A stretch of DNA of 64,000 bases from Bradyrhizobium sp. LTSP849 (GCF_000938255.1 NZ_JYMR01000056.1:501192-565191); one strand, 5' to 3'; numbered from the stretch's first letter, positions 34,993 through 45,398 are shown. A program made the numbers and translations. The notes: generated by a model from the letters alone, not told the origin.

Positions 34993-36021
34993 ATGAACGC
35001 TTCTTCCGACGTCGGTTATCACGCCCAGCGCCAGGCCCGCTGGCATTATGGCGAGGCCGCTTTCTGGCTCGTCGTGCTGGCCTGCGGCTTCCTGTTTCCC
35101 ACGCGCTATCTGATCATGACCGACATCCTGCGGTTGGCGCTGTTTGCGATGTCGCTCGATCTCATCCTCGGCTATGCCGGCATCGTCTCGCTCGGCCACG
35201 CCGCCTTCTTCGGTGCCGGTGCCTATGCCGCCGGGCTGCTTGCGCTTCACGGCATCATCAACGAGCCCGTGCTGGCGCTGATCGTCGCGGGGGTGGTCGC
35301 GATGGTGCTCGGCTTTGCCACGAGCTTCCTGGTGATCCGCGGCGTCGACCTGACGCGGCTGATGGTCACGCTCGGCATCGCGCTGCTGCTTGAGGCGCTG
35401 GCCGAACGTTTCTCAAACATCACCGGGGGCACCGATGGCCTGCAAGGCATCGAGATGCAGCCGATCTTCGGCGAGATCCCGTTCGACATGTTTGGCAAGG
35501 CGGGCTTCTTCTATTCGCTGGCCGTGCTGTTCGTCTTGTTCCTGCTTGCTCGCCGCATCGTGCATTCGCCGTTCGGGCTGTCGCTGCGCGCGATCAAGAA
35601 CAATCCGCTGCGCGCCGCCGCGATCGGCATCCCCGTCAACCGCCGCCTGATCGCGATCTACACGCTGGCTGCCTTCTATGCCGGCATTGCGGGAGCTCTG
35701 TTCACCCAGACCACCGCGATCGCCTCGCTTGACGTGTTCGCCTTCGACCGCTCCGCAGACCTGATGCTGGTGCTCGTCATCGGCGGCACCGGCTATCTCT
35801 ATGGCGGGCTGATCGGCGCGGTGCTGTTCCGCCTGCTCCAGGAATTGTTCTCCACCATCACCCCGCAATATTGGCAGTTCTGGATCGGCCTGGTGCTGGT
35901 CGTGATCGTGCTCGTCGGCCGCCAGCGCCTGCATCGCTGGATGCTGTATGTACCCAACCTGGTGATCAAGCAGATTGCCGGGCGCAAGGCCGTCGTTGCC
36001 GTGCCGGAGAGCGATTCATGA
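34993..36021 (+). CDS. livM: Liv-type ABC transporter permease (LivM)
   Basis: 342 aa from ATG 34993; a TTG at 34981 that overlaps the livH stop (TTGA) would add four residues and cannot be excluded. About 10 membrane segments, with LDLILGYAGIVSLGHAAFFG and the coupling segment RAIKNNPLRAAAIGI. The stop TGA overlaps the livG ATG (ATGA). Forms the membrane pore with LivH. Confidence 0.92.
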   Translation: MNASSDVGYHAQRQARWHYGEAAFWLVVLACGFLFPTRYLIMTDILRLALFAMSLDLILGYAGIVSLGHAAFFGAGAYAAGLLALHGIINEPVLALIVAGVVAMVLGFATSFLVIRGVDLTRLMVTLGIALLLEALAERFSNITGGTDGLQGIEMQPIFGEIPFDMFGKAGFFYSLAVLFVLFLLARRIVHSPFGLSLRAIKNNPLRAAAIGIPVNRRLIAIYTLAAFYAGIAGALFTQTTAIASLDVFAFDRSADLMLVLVIGGTGYLYGGLIGAVLFRLLQELFSTITPQYWQFWIGLVLVVIVLVGRQRLHRWMLYVPNLVIKQIAGRKAVVAVPESDS

Positions 36022-36773
36022 CCATCGCGCTCGAAACCCAAAACCTCGAAAAGCAGTTCGGCGGCCTGCGCGTCACCCGCGATCTTTCCTTGAAGATCGA
36101 GCAGGGCGCCCGCCATGCACTGATTGGTCCGAACGGCGCCGGCAAGACCACGGTGATCAACCAGCTCACCGGCGTGCTCAAGCCGAATTCGGGGCGCATC
36201 CTGCTCGAAGGCCAGGACATCACCGACCTTCCCGTGCACAAGCGCGTGCTGCGTGGCCTGTCGCGTACCTTCCAGATCAACCAGCTCTATCCGGACCTGA
36301 CGCCGCTCGAGACGATTGGCTTGGCCGTCTCCGAACGCCTCGGTCATGGCGGCGACTGGTGGCGGCGCATGGGGACGCGCAGCGACGTCAACGGCGAAAT
36401 CGCCGATCTGCTCAAGCGCTTCCATCTGCTCGACGTCATGAACGAGCAGACCGTGACGCTGCCTTACGGCAAGCAGCGCCTGCTTGAGATCGCGGTCGCG
36501 ATTGCCGCCAAGCCGCGCGTGCTGTTGCTGGACGAGCCCGCCGCCGGCGTGCCCGAAAGCGAGCGCCACGACATTCTCGCGGTCGTAGGCAGCCTGCCGC
36601 GCGACGTCACCGTGCTGCTGATCGAGCATGACATGGATCTCGTATTCTCCTTTGCCGACCGCATCTCGGTGCTGGTCTCGGGCGCGCTGCTGACCGAGGG
36701 GCCGCCCGACCAGGTCGCGCGGGACCCTCAGGTCAAGGCGGTCTATCTCGGCGAGGAGGCGGTCAATGTCTGA
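36018..36773 (+). CDS. livG: Liv-type ABC transporter ATPase (LivG)
   Basis: 251 aa from ATG 36018 in an ATGA overlap with livM; the frame is open further upstream only as a shadow of livM. Walker A GPNGAGKTT, LivG-type RTFQINQLYPDLTP, signature region LPYGKQRLLEIAVA (a divergent LSGGQ), Walker B VLLLDEPAAG and LLIEHDMDLV. Overlaps livF by 8 bp. Confidence 0.92.
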   Translation: MTIALETQNLEKQFGGLRVTRDLSLKIEQGARHALIGPNGAGKTTVINQLTGVLKPNSGRILLEGQDITDLPVHKRVLRGLSRTFQINQLYPDLTPLETIGLAVSERLGHGGDWWRRMGTRSDVNGEIADLLKRFHLLDVMNEQTVTLPYGKQRLLEIAVAIAAKPRVLLLDEPAAGVPESERHDILAVVGSLPRDVTVLLIEHDMDLVFSFADRISVLVSGALLTEGPPDQVARDPQVKAVYLGEEAVNV

Positions 36774-37482
36774 CCTGCTCGCAATTGACTCACTTCGCGC
36801 CGGTTATGGCGAGGCGGTGGTGCTGCCCAACATGTCCCTCCGCCTGGCCGAAGGCCAGGTGCTGGCGCTGTTGGGGCGTAACGGCACCGGCAAGACCACG
36901 CTGATCAATTCCATCGTCGGTGTCACCCGCCGTTTCTCCGGCAGCGTCGCGCTCGCCGGCACCGATGTCACCACCTTGCGGCCCGACCAGCGGGCGCGCG
37001 CCGGCATCGGCTGGGTGCCGCAGGAGCGCAACATCTTCCGCTCGCTGACGGTGGAAGAGAACATGACGGCGGTGGCGCAGCCGGGCCCCTGGACCGTCGA
37101 GAGGGTCTACGACATGTTTCCGCGGCTGAAGGAGCGGCGGAGCAATTTTGGCAACCAGCTCTCCGGCGGCGAACAGCAGATGCTGGCGATCGGCCGCGCG
37201 CTCACCCTCAACCCAAAAGTCCTGCTGCTGGACGAGCCGACCGAGGGCCTGGCCCCCATCATCGTCGAGGAGCTGTTGAAGGCGATCGGCACCATCACCC
37301 GGGCCGGCGGCATCTGCTCAATCATCGTCGAGCAGAACGCGCAAAAGATTCTGGGGCTCGCCGACCGTGTTGTGATATTGGAGCGCGGAACGATCGTCCA
37401 CGACGCCCCGAGCGCCGCGCTGAAGGCCGACCCGTCGGTCCTGGAGCGCCACCTCGGCGTCGCAGGGGCGGCGGCCCACTAG
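36766..37482 (+). CDS. livF: Liv-type ABC transporter ATPase (LivF)
   Basis: 238 aa. Walker A GRNGTGKTT, LivF-type GWVPQERNIFRSLTVEEN, signature LSGGEQQ, Walker B VLLLDEPTEG and IIVEQNAQ. Last gene of the second Liv operon; 20 bp later the MetE-like gene starts, which may be co-transcribed. Confidence 0.93.
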   Translation: MSDLLAIDSLRAGYGEAVVLPNMSLRLAEGQVLALLGRNGTGKTTLINSIVGVTRRFSGSVALAGTDVTTLRPDQRARAGIGWVPQERNIFRSLTVEENMTAVAQPGPWTVERVYDMFPRLKERRSNFGNQLSGGEQQMLAIGRALTLNPKVLLLDEPTEGLAPIIVEELLKAIGTITRAGGICSIIVEQNAQKILGLADRVVILERGTIVHDAPSAALKADPSVLERHLGVAGAAAH

Positions 37483-37502
37483 AATTTTGGGAGAGACAAG
37501 AA

Positions 37503-38621
37503 ATGCAGCGAACCAAAGCCCCGTTCCGCGCCGACGAAGTCGGCAGCCTCCTGCGCCCTGCCAAGATCAAGGAAGCCCGCAGCCGGCTCGAGAAGGGCGA
37601 AATCTCGGCCGATGATCTGCGCAAGATCGAGGACATGGAGATCGAGAAGGTCGTGCATAAGCAGGCCTCGGTCGGCCTGAAGCTCGCGACCGACGGCGAA
37701 TTCCGCCGTTCCTGGTGGCATTTCGACTTCCTTGCCAAGCTCACCGGCTGCGAGTTGTTCCACCCCGACGCCGGCATCCAGTTCGCGGGCGTGCAGACCC
37801 GTCATGACGCGGTCCGGGTGATCGACAAGCTCGACTTCCCCGATGACCATCCGATGCTGGATCACTTCCGCTTCCTGAAGAAGGCCGCCGACCAGGCCCA
37901 CGTCACCGCGAAGATGACGATCCCCTCGCCGGCGGTGTTGCACTTCCGCGGTGGCCGCAAGGCGATCTCCAAGGACATCTATCCCGACCTCGACGCTTTC
38001 TACCAGGATCTCGGCAAGACCTATCGGAAAGCCGTCAAGGCGTTCTACGACGCCGGCTGCCGCTATCTCCAGTTCGACGACACGGTCTGGGCCTATCTCT
38101 GCTCGCCGGACGAATTGCAGAAGGCGCGCGAGCGCGGCGACAATCCGGAAGGCCTCCAGCAGATCTACGCGCGCGTCATCAACTACGCGCTGGCCGAGAA
38201 GCCCGCCGACATGGTGGTGACCACGCATGTCTGCCGCGGCAATTTCCGCTCGACCTGGATCTCCTCGGGTGGCTACGAGCCGGTCGCCGAGACCATGCTC
38301 GCCGGCACCAATTACGACGGCTATTTCCTGGAATACGATTCCGACCGCGCAGGCGGCTTCGAGCCGCTGCGCTTCCTGCCCAAGGGCAACAAGGTCGTCG
38401 TGGTCGGTGTCATCACCTCGAAGTTTGGCGAACTCGAGAAGAAGGACGACATCAAGCGCCGTCTGGAAGAGGCCGCCAAGTTCGTCCCGCTGGAGCAGCT
38501 CGCAGTCTCCCCGCAATGCGGCTTCGCCTCGACGGAAGAGGGCAATATCCTCTCCGAAGAGGAGCAGTGGGCCAAGCTCGGCCTCGCGGTCGAGATCGCG
38601 AAGGAAGTTTGGGGCCAGTAA
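37503..38621 (+). CDS. Cobalamin-independent methionine synthase-like protein (MetE C-terminal domain family)
   Basis: 372 aa, corresponding to the C-terminal catalytic barrel of MetE without the N-terminal half. FRADEVGSLLRP at the start, TDGEFRRSWWHFDF, FDDTVWAY, THVCRGN (His-x-Cys zinc ligands) and VSPQCGFAS (final Cys ligand) give the zinc site expected of UROD/MetE-type methyltransferases. Short versions such as YxjG/YxjH or archaeal-type MetE use other methyl donors. Located 20 bp after livF, so it may be part of that operon, and a few kb from metK and ahcY; a role in methionine or related thiol methylation is inferred. Confidence 0.85.
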   Translation: MQRTKAPFRADEVGSLLRPAKIKEARSRLEKGEISADDLRKIEDMEIEKVVHKQASVGLKLATDGEFRRSWWHFDFLAKLTGCELFHPDAGIQFAGVQTRHDAVRVIDKLDFPDDHPMLDHFRFLKKAADQAHVTAKMTIPSPAVLHFRGGRKAISKDIYPDLDAFYQDLGKTYRKAVKAFYDAGCRYLQFDDTVWAYLCSPDELQKARERGDNPEGLQQIYARVINYALAEKPADMVVTTHVCRGNFRSTWISSGGYEPVAETMLAGTNYDGYFLEYDSDRAGGFEPLRFLPKGNKVVVVGVITSKFGELEKKDDIKRRLEEAAKFVPLEQLAVSPQCGFASTEEGNILSEEEQWAKLGLAVEIAKEVWGQ

Positions 38622-38635
38622 GTCTCCACACGCTC

Positions 38636-38740
38636 GCTGTCATTCCCCGCGAAGGCGGGGAATCCAGTACGCCGCGGCCTTTCCGTATCGCACGCGGCCT
38701 CTGGAATACTGGATCGCCCGCTTTCGCGGGCGATGACAGC
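38636..38740. repeat. Bipartite inverted REP-like element
   Basis: Two hairpin units face each other: GCTGTCATTCCCCGCG...GGGGAATCCAGTA on the left and TACTGGATCGCCCGC...GCGGGCGATGACAGC on the right. The outer 8 bases (GCTGTCAT / ATGACAGC) pair perfectly. It occupies the gap between convergent genes and could serve as a bidirectional transcription stop. Same TGTCAT-CCCCGC theme as the repeat at 20388. Confidence 0.75.
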
Positions 38741-38777
38741 TGAATGCATGGTGGGTAGCGCGCGCTCAATCGCCGCC

Positions 38778-40490
38778 TCACTTCTCCGCCAGATAAACCT
38801 CACCCAGCAGCGACGAGTTCGACCACGGCACCTGCTTGCTCTTCGTGGTCGAGACCACTTCGGCCCGCACCCGCGTCAGCATCTGCTGCACCTCGAGCCC
38901 CGGCGTGCCGATGTGTCGGGAGAGGGCGGCGGAGAACGGTGAGTTGGCGCCTTCGCCGTCGAGCGCGACCTGGCCCGGCGCTGTAGCGAATGCGATCAGC
39001 GTGCCGGCGCCGAGCGTTGCGCCGGCACCGAGGCTCGTCGGCGCGGCGAGGCCCGAGGCGCCCTCGATGCCGCGGTTGGTGCCGGCGGATGCGACATGCT
39101 GGGCCATCGGATTGTTGCGGCAGGCATCGAAGATCAGGATGTTGGTACGGACCTGGTCGTCGAGGCCGGCCATGATCGTGTCCATGTCGATCATCGCCTC
39201 CGTCATGCTCGCACCCGGCTTGAGTTCGACGTCGACGGGAATGAGATAGTTGCGGCCGTCGACCTGCACGCCATGGCCGGCATAATAGACCACCACGATC
39301 TGCGCCCGCGCCGCGTCACGCAAAAAGTCGCGTGTCATCTTCTGCATCGCCGCGCGGTCGAGATCGACACCTTCAGACACGGTGAAGCCGATGTCGCGCA
39401 GGCTCCTGGCGACGGCGCGCGCGTCGTTGGGCGGATTTGGCAGCGCCTTGACATGCGCATACGCGCCGTTGCCGATGATCAGCGCCATGCGCATGCCACG
39501 AACGGCCGGAGCGGGCGAGGGGGCGGTGTTCGTCTGCTGTGAGGCAGGCGCCGCCGTCGGCTGTGTCGTCGGAGCGGGCGCATCGCGCGGGATCGGCGCG
39601 CTCGCATCCGTCACCAAGGACAGCCGCACTTTGGCGGTGGCCTGATTGGCCTTGCTGCCGGCATCCGACGCCACGATCGCCAGCGTGGCCTTGTAGTCAT
39701 CTTGCGCGCGGGCATAGTCGCCCTTCGCCTCATAGGCCAACGCGCGATGGGTGTAGCCCGAGATCAGCACGCTGTTCGGCGGCGTCATGATGTTGACCGG
39801 CGGCTTTTCCTTCGCAAGCCGGATCGCCTCGGAACCATCGGCAATCGCGCGATCGAGATCGCCTTTGGCGCGCCAGATCGCGGTGCGGTTGATCAACGGC
39901 TGCGGCAGCGTCGGGTCGAGTCGGATCGCCTGGTTGATGTCGGCGAGCGCGCCGTCGAGATCGCCGAGCGCCCCTTTCGCGATGCCGCGGTTCTGGAACG
40001 AGAACGCCGATCTCGGATCGACCTTGATCGACATGTCGTAGTCGGCGATCGCCTTGGCGTAGTCACCCTTGCCGCGCCAGGCATTGCCGCGATTGTGGAA
40101 GATGATGCCGCTCGACGGTCCTAGCTTCAATGCATCATCAAAATCGGCGATCGCGATGTCGTAGTCGCCCTTGTCGTAATAGGCCGATCCCCTGAGATTG
40201 TAGACCGCCTGGCTCGGCTGGAGCCGGATCGCCTCAGTGGTGTCAGCGATGACTTTTGCGTAGTCGCCCTTCTTGTTCCAGCCCACGGCGCGCCAGAAAT
40301 AGACGGTCGCCAGCTGCTCGCCCTTGAATACCTTCAGCGCGATGATCTTGGCGCAGGCGTCGACCATCTGGTCCGCCGGCGTGGTGTCGGTGGTGCAGAG
40401 CGGCCCAAGCTGGCTGCGTGCCTGCGCGGATGCGGGCGCGGTCCACAGGGCTGCGGCAAGGAGCGAGAGCGCGACGAGCAGGCGGCCCAT
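38778..40490 (-). CDS. Periplasmic TPR-caspase protein (peptidase C14 family)
   Basis: 570 aa. Signal peptide MGRLLVALSLLAAALWTAPA with cleavage after SAQA. Residues 60-290 are six or so tetratricopeptide repeats (RAVGWNKKGDYAKVIADTTE, RGSAYYDKGDYDIAIADFDD and so on). A Thr/Pro/Ala-rich linker (295-330) leads to a caspase p20 domain: MALIIGNGAYA, YYAGHGVQ with catalytic His 406, and FDACRNNP with catalytic Cys 457. Both catalytic residues are present, so it is probably an active metacaspase-like protease. Export to the periplasm and TPR-mediated binding of a partner are inferred. Substrate unknown. Convergent with the MetE-like gene. Confidence 0.9.
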   Translation of the reverse strand: MGRLLVALSLLAAALWTAPASAQARSQLGPLCTTDTTPADQMVDACAKIIALKVFKGEQLATVYFWRAVGWNKKGDYAKVIADTTEAIRLQPSQAVYNLRGSAYYDKGDYDIAIADFDDALKLGPSSGIIFHNRGNAWRGKGDYAKAIADYDMSIKVDPRSAFSFQNRGIAKGALGDLDGALADINQAIRLDPTLPQPLINRTAIWRAKGDLDRAIADGSEAIRLAKEKPPVNIMTPPNSVLISGYTHRALAYEAKGDYARAQDDYKATLAIVASDAGSKANQATAKVRLSLVTDASAPIPRDAPAPTTQPTAAPASQQTNTAPSPAPAVRGMRMALIIGNGAYAHVKALPNPPNDARAVARSLRDIGFTVSEGVDLDRAAMQKMTRDFLRDAARAQIVVVYYAGHGVQVDGRNYLIPVDVELKPGASMTEAMIDMDTIMAGLDDQVRTNILIFDACRNNPMAQHVASAGTNRGIEGASGLAAPTSLGAGATLGAGTLIAFATAPGQVALDGEGANSPFSAALSRHIGTPGLEVQQMLTRVRAEVVSTTKSKQVPWSNSSLLGEVYLAEK

Positions 40491-40663
40491 GGCGATGGTC
40501 CCGTCAGAGGAGAAGCGCCTGTTTGTTGCCCGGGGGCGGGCTGGGGTTCACCGCTCCCGCCATGGCCAACGTATCAGGGGAGGGATTCAGTCCCCTATTT
40601 CCTCAGTGGGCAGAATTTGCTAAGAGGCAATCCCCAATCCTTCTGCCCACTCCCGTCCCACCG

Positions 40664-42019
40664 ATGAAAAACGACGAAATCCTCAGCCAAATCACCGAGT
40701 TCTGCCGTCAGGCGGACATGGCGGAATCGACGTTTGGCCGGCGCGCGGTGAACGATGGGAAGCTGGTGCACCGGCTGCGTGAAGGCAAGCGCATCACCAT
40801 CGACACGCTGGACCGGATCCAGGCCTATATGGCCGCATCGACAACCGGCGGCCTGCCGCCGCCGCGCGGACTTCAGGTGCCGCCGGAAAAGCGCGATCCC
40901 CGCAGCAATTTCCGCTTCTTCGAGAACCGACAGAAGTACCTGCTGTTCGTCCACACCTGTAGCGAGAAGCGGGTGGTCGCGGAGCGCGTCGCCCTGGAGC
41001 TTGCCAGCATCCATCCCCGACCGCCGGCGTTGCGCGTGTTCGACGCCGGCGTCGGCGACGGCTCGGTGCTGGCGCGCGTGCTGCGCTCGACGCATCAGCG
41101 CTTTCCCCACATGCCGTTCTACGTTGCCGGCAAGGAGCTCAGCCTGGAGGATGTCCGGCTGACGTTGGACAAGGTCCCGGACCGGTTATTCGAGCATCCG
41201 GCCTCGGTGTTCGTGTTCACCAACATGCATTACGCGGAGGCGCCCTGGCTCACGCCGGCGTCGCCTGCGGCGGCCGCCGCCACCGTCTGGCACGAGGTGC
41301 CGCTGCGGGGAGACTCATCCGGTGATTTCGAGACGCAGATTGCGGAGCTGAAGCCGTTTCTGGAGCAGAACTGGCGCGCAGCCATCAGCCCACGCACGGG
41401 CATGCCCTTGTACGAGCGGCCGGTCGTGCTGGTGCTCTACCGCGAGGACCACAGGTTCCTGCTGGATTCGACCATTCCCCGGCCGGGCCAGACCGAGGCC
41501 AATTTCGACCTCATCATTGCATCCCAGCCATACCGTGCCCTGTCCTCAGTCAATTTCAGGGCAAAACGGATCATTGCACCGCTGGCGCGGGCATTGCGGG
41601 CAGGGGGCCGCCTGATCGGAATTCACTCCCACGGCCAGGATCCGGGCATGGAAATGATCCAGGCCATCTGGCCTGGAGAAAATCCTTTCGCCGTCAGCCG
41701 TCATGAGCTATTGCGCGCCGTTAAGTACGAACTCGGATCGTTGGGCCGCGACCTAAATTTTAATGTTTATGCGGATAACCGCTCGATCTTCAGGTATGAT
41801 ATGGAAGCGCTGCCCAACGAGGTAACGGGTACCATCGGAACCTCGACGGCCTTTGCAGCGTGGAATGCGGCGGTGTATGTCGCTCAGATTGAGGACGACC
41901 GGTTGGCAGATATGACTCAAAACGGCCGCACTCTGGATGCCGCCAGGGACGTGCTGCGAAAGTACAACGGGCTCTGGTTTCTTGACGAATCCTACGTCAT
42001 CTCGCGCCGGCGCGATTGA
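40664..42019 (+). CDS. HTH-domain protein fused to a class I methyltransferase-like fold, upstream of metK
   Basis: 451 aa from ATG 40664; the longer open frame back to 40418 is antisense to the TPR-caspase gene. Residues 1-60 look like a small DNA-binding HTH (CRQADMAESTFGRRAVNDGK, RITIDTLDRIQAYMA). Residues about 115-150 contain a SAM-motif-I-like VFDAGVGDGSVLARV. Further on, LIIASQPYRALSS stands where amino-methyltransferases have their (N/D/S)PPY motif, followed by ARALRAGGRLIGIHSHG. No catalytic assignment can be made. It ends 60 bp before metK on the same strand, so a SAM-related sensing or modifying role is an attractive inference. Confidence 0.75.
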   Translation: MKNDEILSQITEFCRQADMAESTFGRRAVNDGKLVHRLREGKRITIDTLDRIQAYMAASTTGGLPPPRGLQVPPEKRDPRSNFRFFENRQKYLLFVHTCSEKRVVAERVALELASIHPRPPALRVFDAGVGDGSVLARVLRSTHQRFPHMPFYVAGKELSLEDVRLTLDKVPDRLFEHPASVFVFTNMHYAEAPWLTPASPAAAAATVWHEVPLRGDSSGDFETQIAELKPFLEQNWRAAISPRTGMPLYERPVVLVLYREDHRFLLDSTIPRPGQTEANFDLIIASQPYRALSSVNFRAKRIIAPLARALRAGGRLIGIHSHGQDPGMEMIQAIWPGENPFAVSRHELLRAVKYELGSLGRDLNFNVYADNRSIFRYDMEALPNEVTGTIGTSTAFAAWNAAVYVAQIEDDRLADMTQNGRTLDAARDVLRKYNGLWFLDESYVISRRRD

Positions 42020-42030
42020 CATAATCCAAG

Positions 42031-42078
42031 AGTAAACATCGCAAACGCCCGCCGAGTGCGGCGGGACAAGGGGTTACT
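42031..42078 (+). promoter_or_regulatory. metK leader hairpin, possible ribosome-site masking structure
   Basis: CCCGCCG (42048-42054) and CGGCGGG (42059-42065) form a 7-bp stem around AGTG. AGTAA at 42031-42035 can pair with TTACT at 42074-42078, closing a structure over the AAGGGG ribosome site (42068-42073) just before ATG 42080. It does not match the SAM-II, SAM/SAH or SMK consensus as I know them. Confidence 0.35.
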
Positions 42079-42079
42079 G

Positions 42080-43276
<1,197 letters not shown>

Positions 43277-43289
43277 TTCTTGTGCGTCA

Positions 43290-43368
43290 TTCCGGGTTCG
43301 CGCGCGAACCCGGATCCTTAAATCCTCACGTCGCGATTCCGGGGCGCCTCTTCGAGGTGTCCCGGAAT
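43290..43368. repeat. Two intergenic hairpins between metK and ahcY
   Basis: A perfect 11-bp-arm palindrome (CCGGGTTCGCG facing CGCGAACCCGG) at 43290-43311 and a second hairpin with arms ATTCCGGG...CGCCTC and GAGGTG...CCCGGAAT at 43336-43368. No T-run follows either, so they look like repeat elements and not intrinsic terminators. I checked this gap for an SAH riboswitch and did not find the consensus. Confidence 0.65.
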
Positions 43369-43394
43369 GCCCGTTCAACAATAGGACACTCGCA

Positions 43395-44816
43395 ATGAAC
43401 GCGAAGCCCGGCTTCACCGATTACATCGTCAAGGACATGTCGCTCGCCGATTTCGGCCGCAAGGAACTCTCGTTGGCCGAGACCGAGATGCCCGGACTGA
43501 TGGCCACGCGCGAAGAATACGGCCCGAAGCAGCCGCTGAAGGGCGCGCGCATCGCCGGCTCGCTGCATATGACGATCCAGACTGGCGTGCTGATCGAGAC
43601 GCTCGCCGCACTCGGCGCCGATATCCGCTGGGTCTCCTGCAACATCTATTCGACGCAGGACCACGCCGCGGCGGCGATCGCTGCCGCCGGCATTCCCGTC
43701 TTCGCCGTCAAAGGCGAGACGCTGGCTGAGTATTGGGACTACACCGCAAAACTGTTCGACTGGCACGGCGGCGGTCACCCGAACATGATCCTCGATGACG
43801 GTGGCGATGCCACCATGTACGTCCATCTCGGTCTGCGCGCCGAGAACGGCGACACCGCGTTCCTGGACAAGCCGGGTTCGGAAGAAGAGGAAGTCTTCTT
43901 CGCGCTGTTGAAGAAGCAGCTCAAGGAAAAGCCGAAGGGCTACTTCGCCGAGATCGCCAAGAGCATCAAGGGCGTTTCCGAAGAGACCACCACGGGTGTG
44001 CATCGTCTCTATGACATGCAGAAGGCCGGCACGCTGCTGTGGCCCGCCATCAACGTCAATGACAGCGTCACCAAGTCGAAATTCGACAACCTCTATGGCT
44101 GCCGTGAATCGCTGGTCGACGGCATCCGCCGCGGCACCGACGTGATGATGTCGGGCAAGGTCGCGATGGTCGCGGGCTTCGGCGACGTCGGCAAGGGCTC
44201 GGCGGCCTCGCTGCGCCAGGCCGGCTGCCGCGTCATGGTCTCCGAAGTCGATCCGATCTGCGCGCTCCAGGCCGCGATGGAAGGCTATGAGGTCGTGACC
44301 ATGGAAGACGCGGCACCCCGCGCCGACATCTTCGTCACCGCGACCGGCAACAAGGACATCATCACCATCGAGCACATGCGCGCGATGAAGGATCGCGCCA
44401 TCGTCTGCAACATCGGCCACTTCGACAACGAGATCCAGATCGCGGGTCTGCGCAACCTGAAGTGGACCAACATCAAGCCGCAGGTCGACGAGATCGAATT
44501 CCCCGACAAGCACCGCATCATCATGCTGTCGGAAGGCCGCCTCGTGAACCTCGGCAACGCCATGGGCCATCCGTCGTTCGTGATGTCGGCCTCCTTCACC
44601 AACCAGACGCTGGCGCAGATCGAGCTGTTCGCCAACAATAAGGACGGCAAGTACAAACAGGAAGTCTACGTGCTGCCGAAGTCGCTCGACGAGAAGGTGG
44701 CCCGGCTGCATCTCGCCAAGATCGGCGTCAAGCTGACCGAGCTTCGCAAGGACCAGGCCGACTACATCGGCGTCAAGCAGGAAGGCCCGTACAAGTCGGA
44801 CCACTACCGCTACTGA
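43395..44816 (+). CDS. ahcY: S-adenosylhomocysteinase
   Basis: 473 aa from ATG 43395. Motifs: GSLHMTIQTGVLIETL, SCNIYSTQDHAAAA, NVNDSVTKSKFDNLYGC with the catalytic Lys/Asp set, NAD-binding GFGDVGKGSA and the C-terminal KSDHYRY that reaches into the neighbouring subunit's NAD site. The protein splits S-adenosylhomocysteine to adenosine and homocysteine, relieving product inhibition of methyltransferases. The insertion around residues 140-190 (KQLKEKPKGYFAEI) is usual for alphaproteobacterial enzymes. Followed by a strong terminator. Confidence 0.97.
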   Translation: MNAKPGFTDYIVKDMSLADFGRKELSLAETEMPGLMATREEYGPKQPLKGARIAGSLHMTIQTGVLIETLAALGADIRWVSCNIYSTQDHAAAAIAAAGIPVFAVKGETLAEYWDYTAKLFDWHGGGHPNMILDDGGDATMYVHLGLRAENGDTAFLDKPGSEEEEVFFALLKKQLKEKPKGYFAEIAKSIKGVSEETTTGVHRLYDMQKAGTLLWPAINVNDSVTKSKFDNLYGCRESLVDGIRRGTDVMMSGKVAMVAGFGDVGKGSAASLRQAGCRVMVSEVDPICALQAAMEGYEVVTMEDAAPRADIFVTATGNKDIITIEHMRAMKDRAIVCNIGHFDNEIQIAGLRNLKWTNIKPQVDEIEFPDKHRIIMLSEGRLVNLGNAMGHPSFVMSASFTNQTLAQIELFANNKDGKYKQEVYVLPKSLDEKVARLHLAKIGVKLTELRKDQADYIGVKQEGPYKSDHYRY

Positions 44817-44841
44817 GATTGCACGCATTTGCGAGACAAAG

Positions 44842-44867
44842 GCCCCGGAGCGATCCGGGGCTTTTTT
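44842..44867 (+). terminator. Rho-independent terminator after ahcY
   Basis: Stem GCCCCGGA / TCCGGGGC with loop GCGA, followed by six T (44862-44867). Located 25 bp after the ahcY stop. Confidence 0.9.
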
Positions 44868-44978
44868 CTTATGTCTTCCCTGTGATACGCTTACAGGTAG
44901 AGCCGAAACAAGCCTGCCACTTCTGCAGCGGGCGGCCGCCTTTCCGTTCATTGTCAGAAAGCATTTGGAGGAAGCGCG

Positions 44979-45398
44979 ATGTCCAGTGAAGCCAACGTTC
45001 GACTGCTGACGGAAGCCTATCGCCTATGGAACGACAGCAAGGGTCAAAGCGTCGACCATTGGTTCGACAGCGTCATTGGCCCACAGATCAGCTTCGGCTC
45101 GATTCCGCGGGGAGTTGAGCCGATGGCATTCGCCACGCAGTACGATGATCCTGCGAAGCTTCGCGGTTATTTCGACGGTCTGCTAGCTGATTGGGCCATG
45201 CAATACTACACGATCAACGAGTTTGTCGCGCAAGGCGATGCCGTCTTCGCGCGCGGCACATGCGCCTGGACCAACAAGCGTACCGGAAAGGTCGCGGAGA
45301 CGCCGAAGGTCGATTTCTGGCGCTTCAAGGACGGCAAAGCGGTCGAGTTCTACGAGTATTTCGACACCGCTTGCGTCATCGGCGCGGCAACCCCTTGA
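44979..45398 (+). CDS. SnoaL/NTF2-like protein
   Basis: 139 aa. The compact alpha+beta cone fold is suggested by an N-terminal helix (NVRLLTEAYRLWNDSK), YFDGLLADWAMQYYTINEF, VFARGTCAWTNKRTGK and DFWRFKDGKAVEFYEYFDT, the usual order of SnoaL-like and ketosteroid-isomerase-like proteins. Catalysis cannot be assigned. A GGAGGAAG site lies 7 bases before the ATG. It lies 50 bp upstream of the flavin monooxygenase gene and is probably co-transcribed, perhaps acting on its product. Confidence 0.8.
   Translation: MSSEANVRLLTEAYRLWNDSKGQSVDHWFDSVIGPQISFGSIPRGVEPMAFATQYDDPAKLRGYFDGLLADWAMQYYTINEFVAQGDAVFARGTCAWTNKRTGKVAETPKVDFWRFKDGKAVEFYEYFDTACVIGAATP

Noticed and set aside
43277..43394. SAH riboswitch before ahcY
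   Set aside because: The SAH riboswitch consensus elements are absent; only palindromic repeats were seen.
43326..44951. 541-codon minus-strand open frame
   Set aside because: Antisense to ahcY; no recognisable domain and crosses the terminator.
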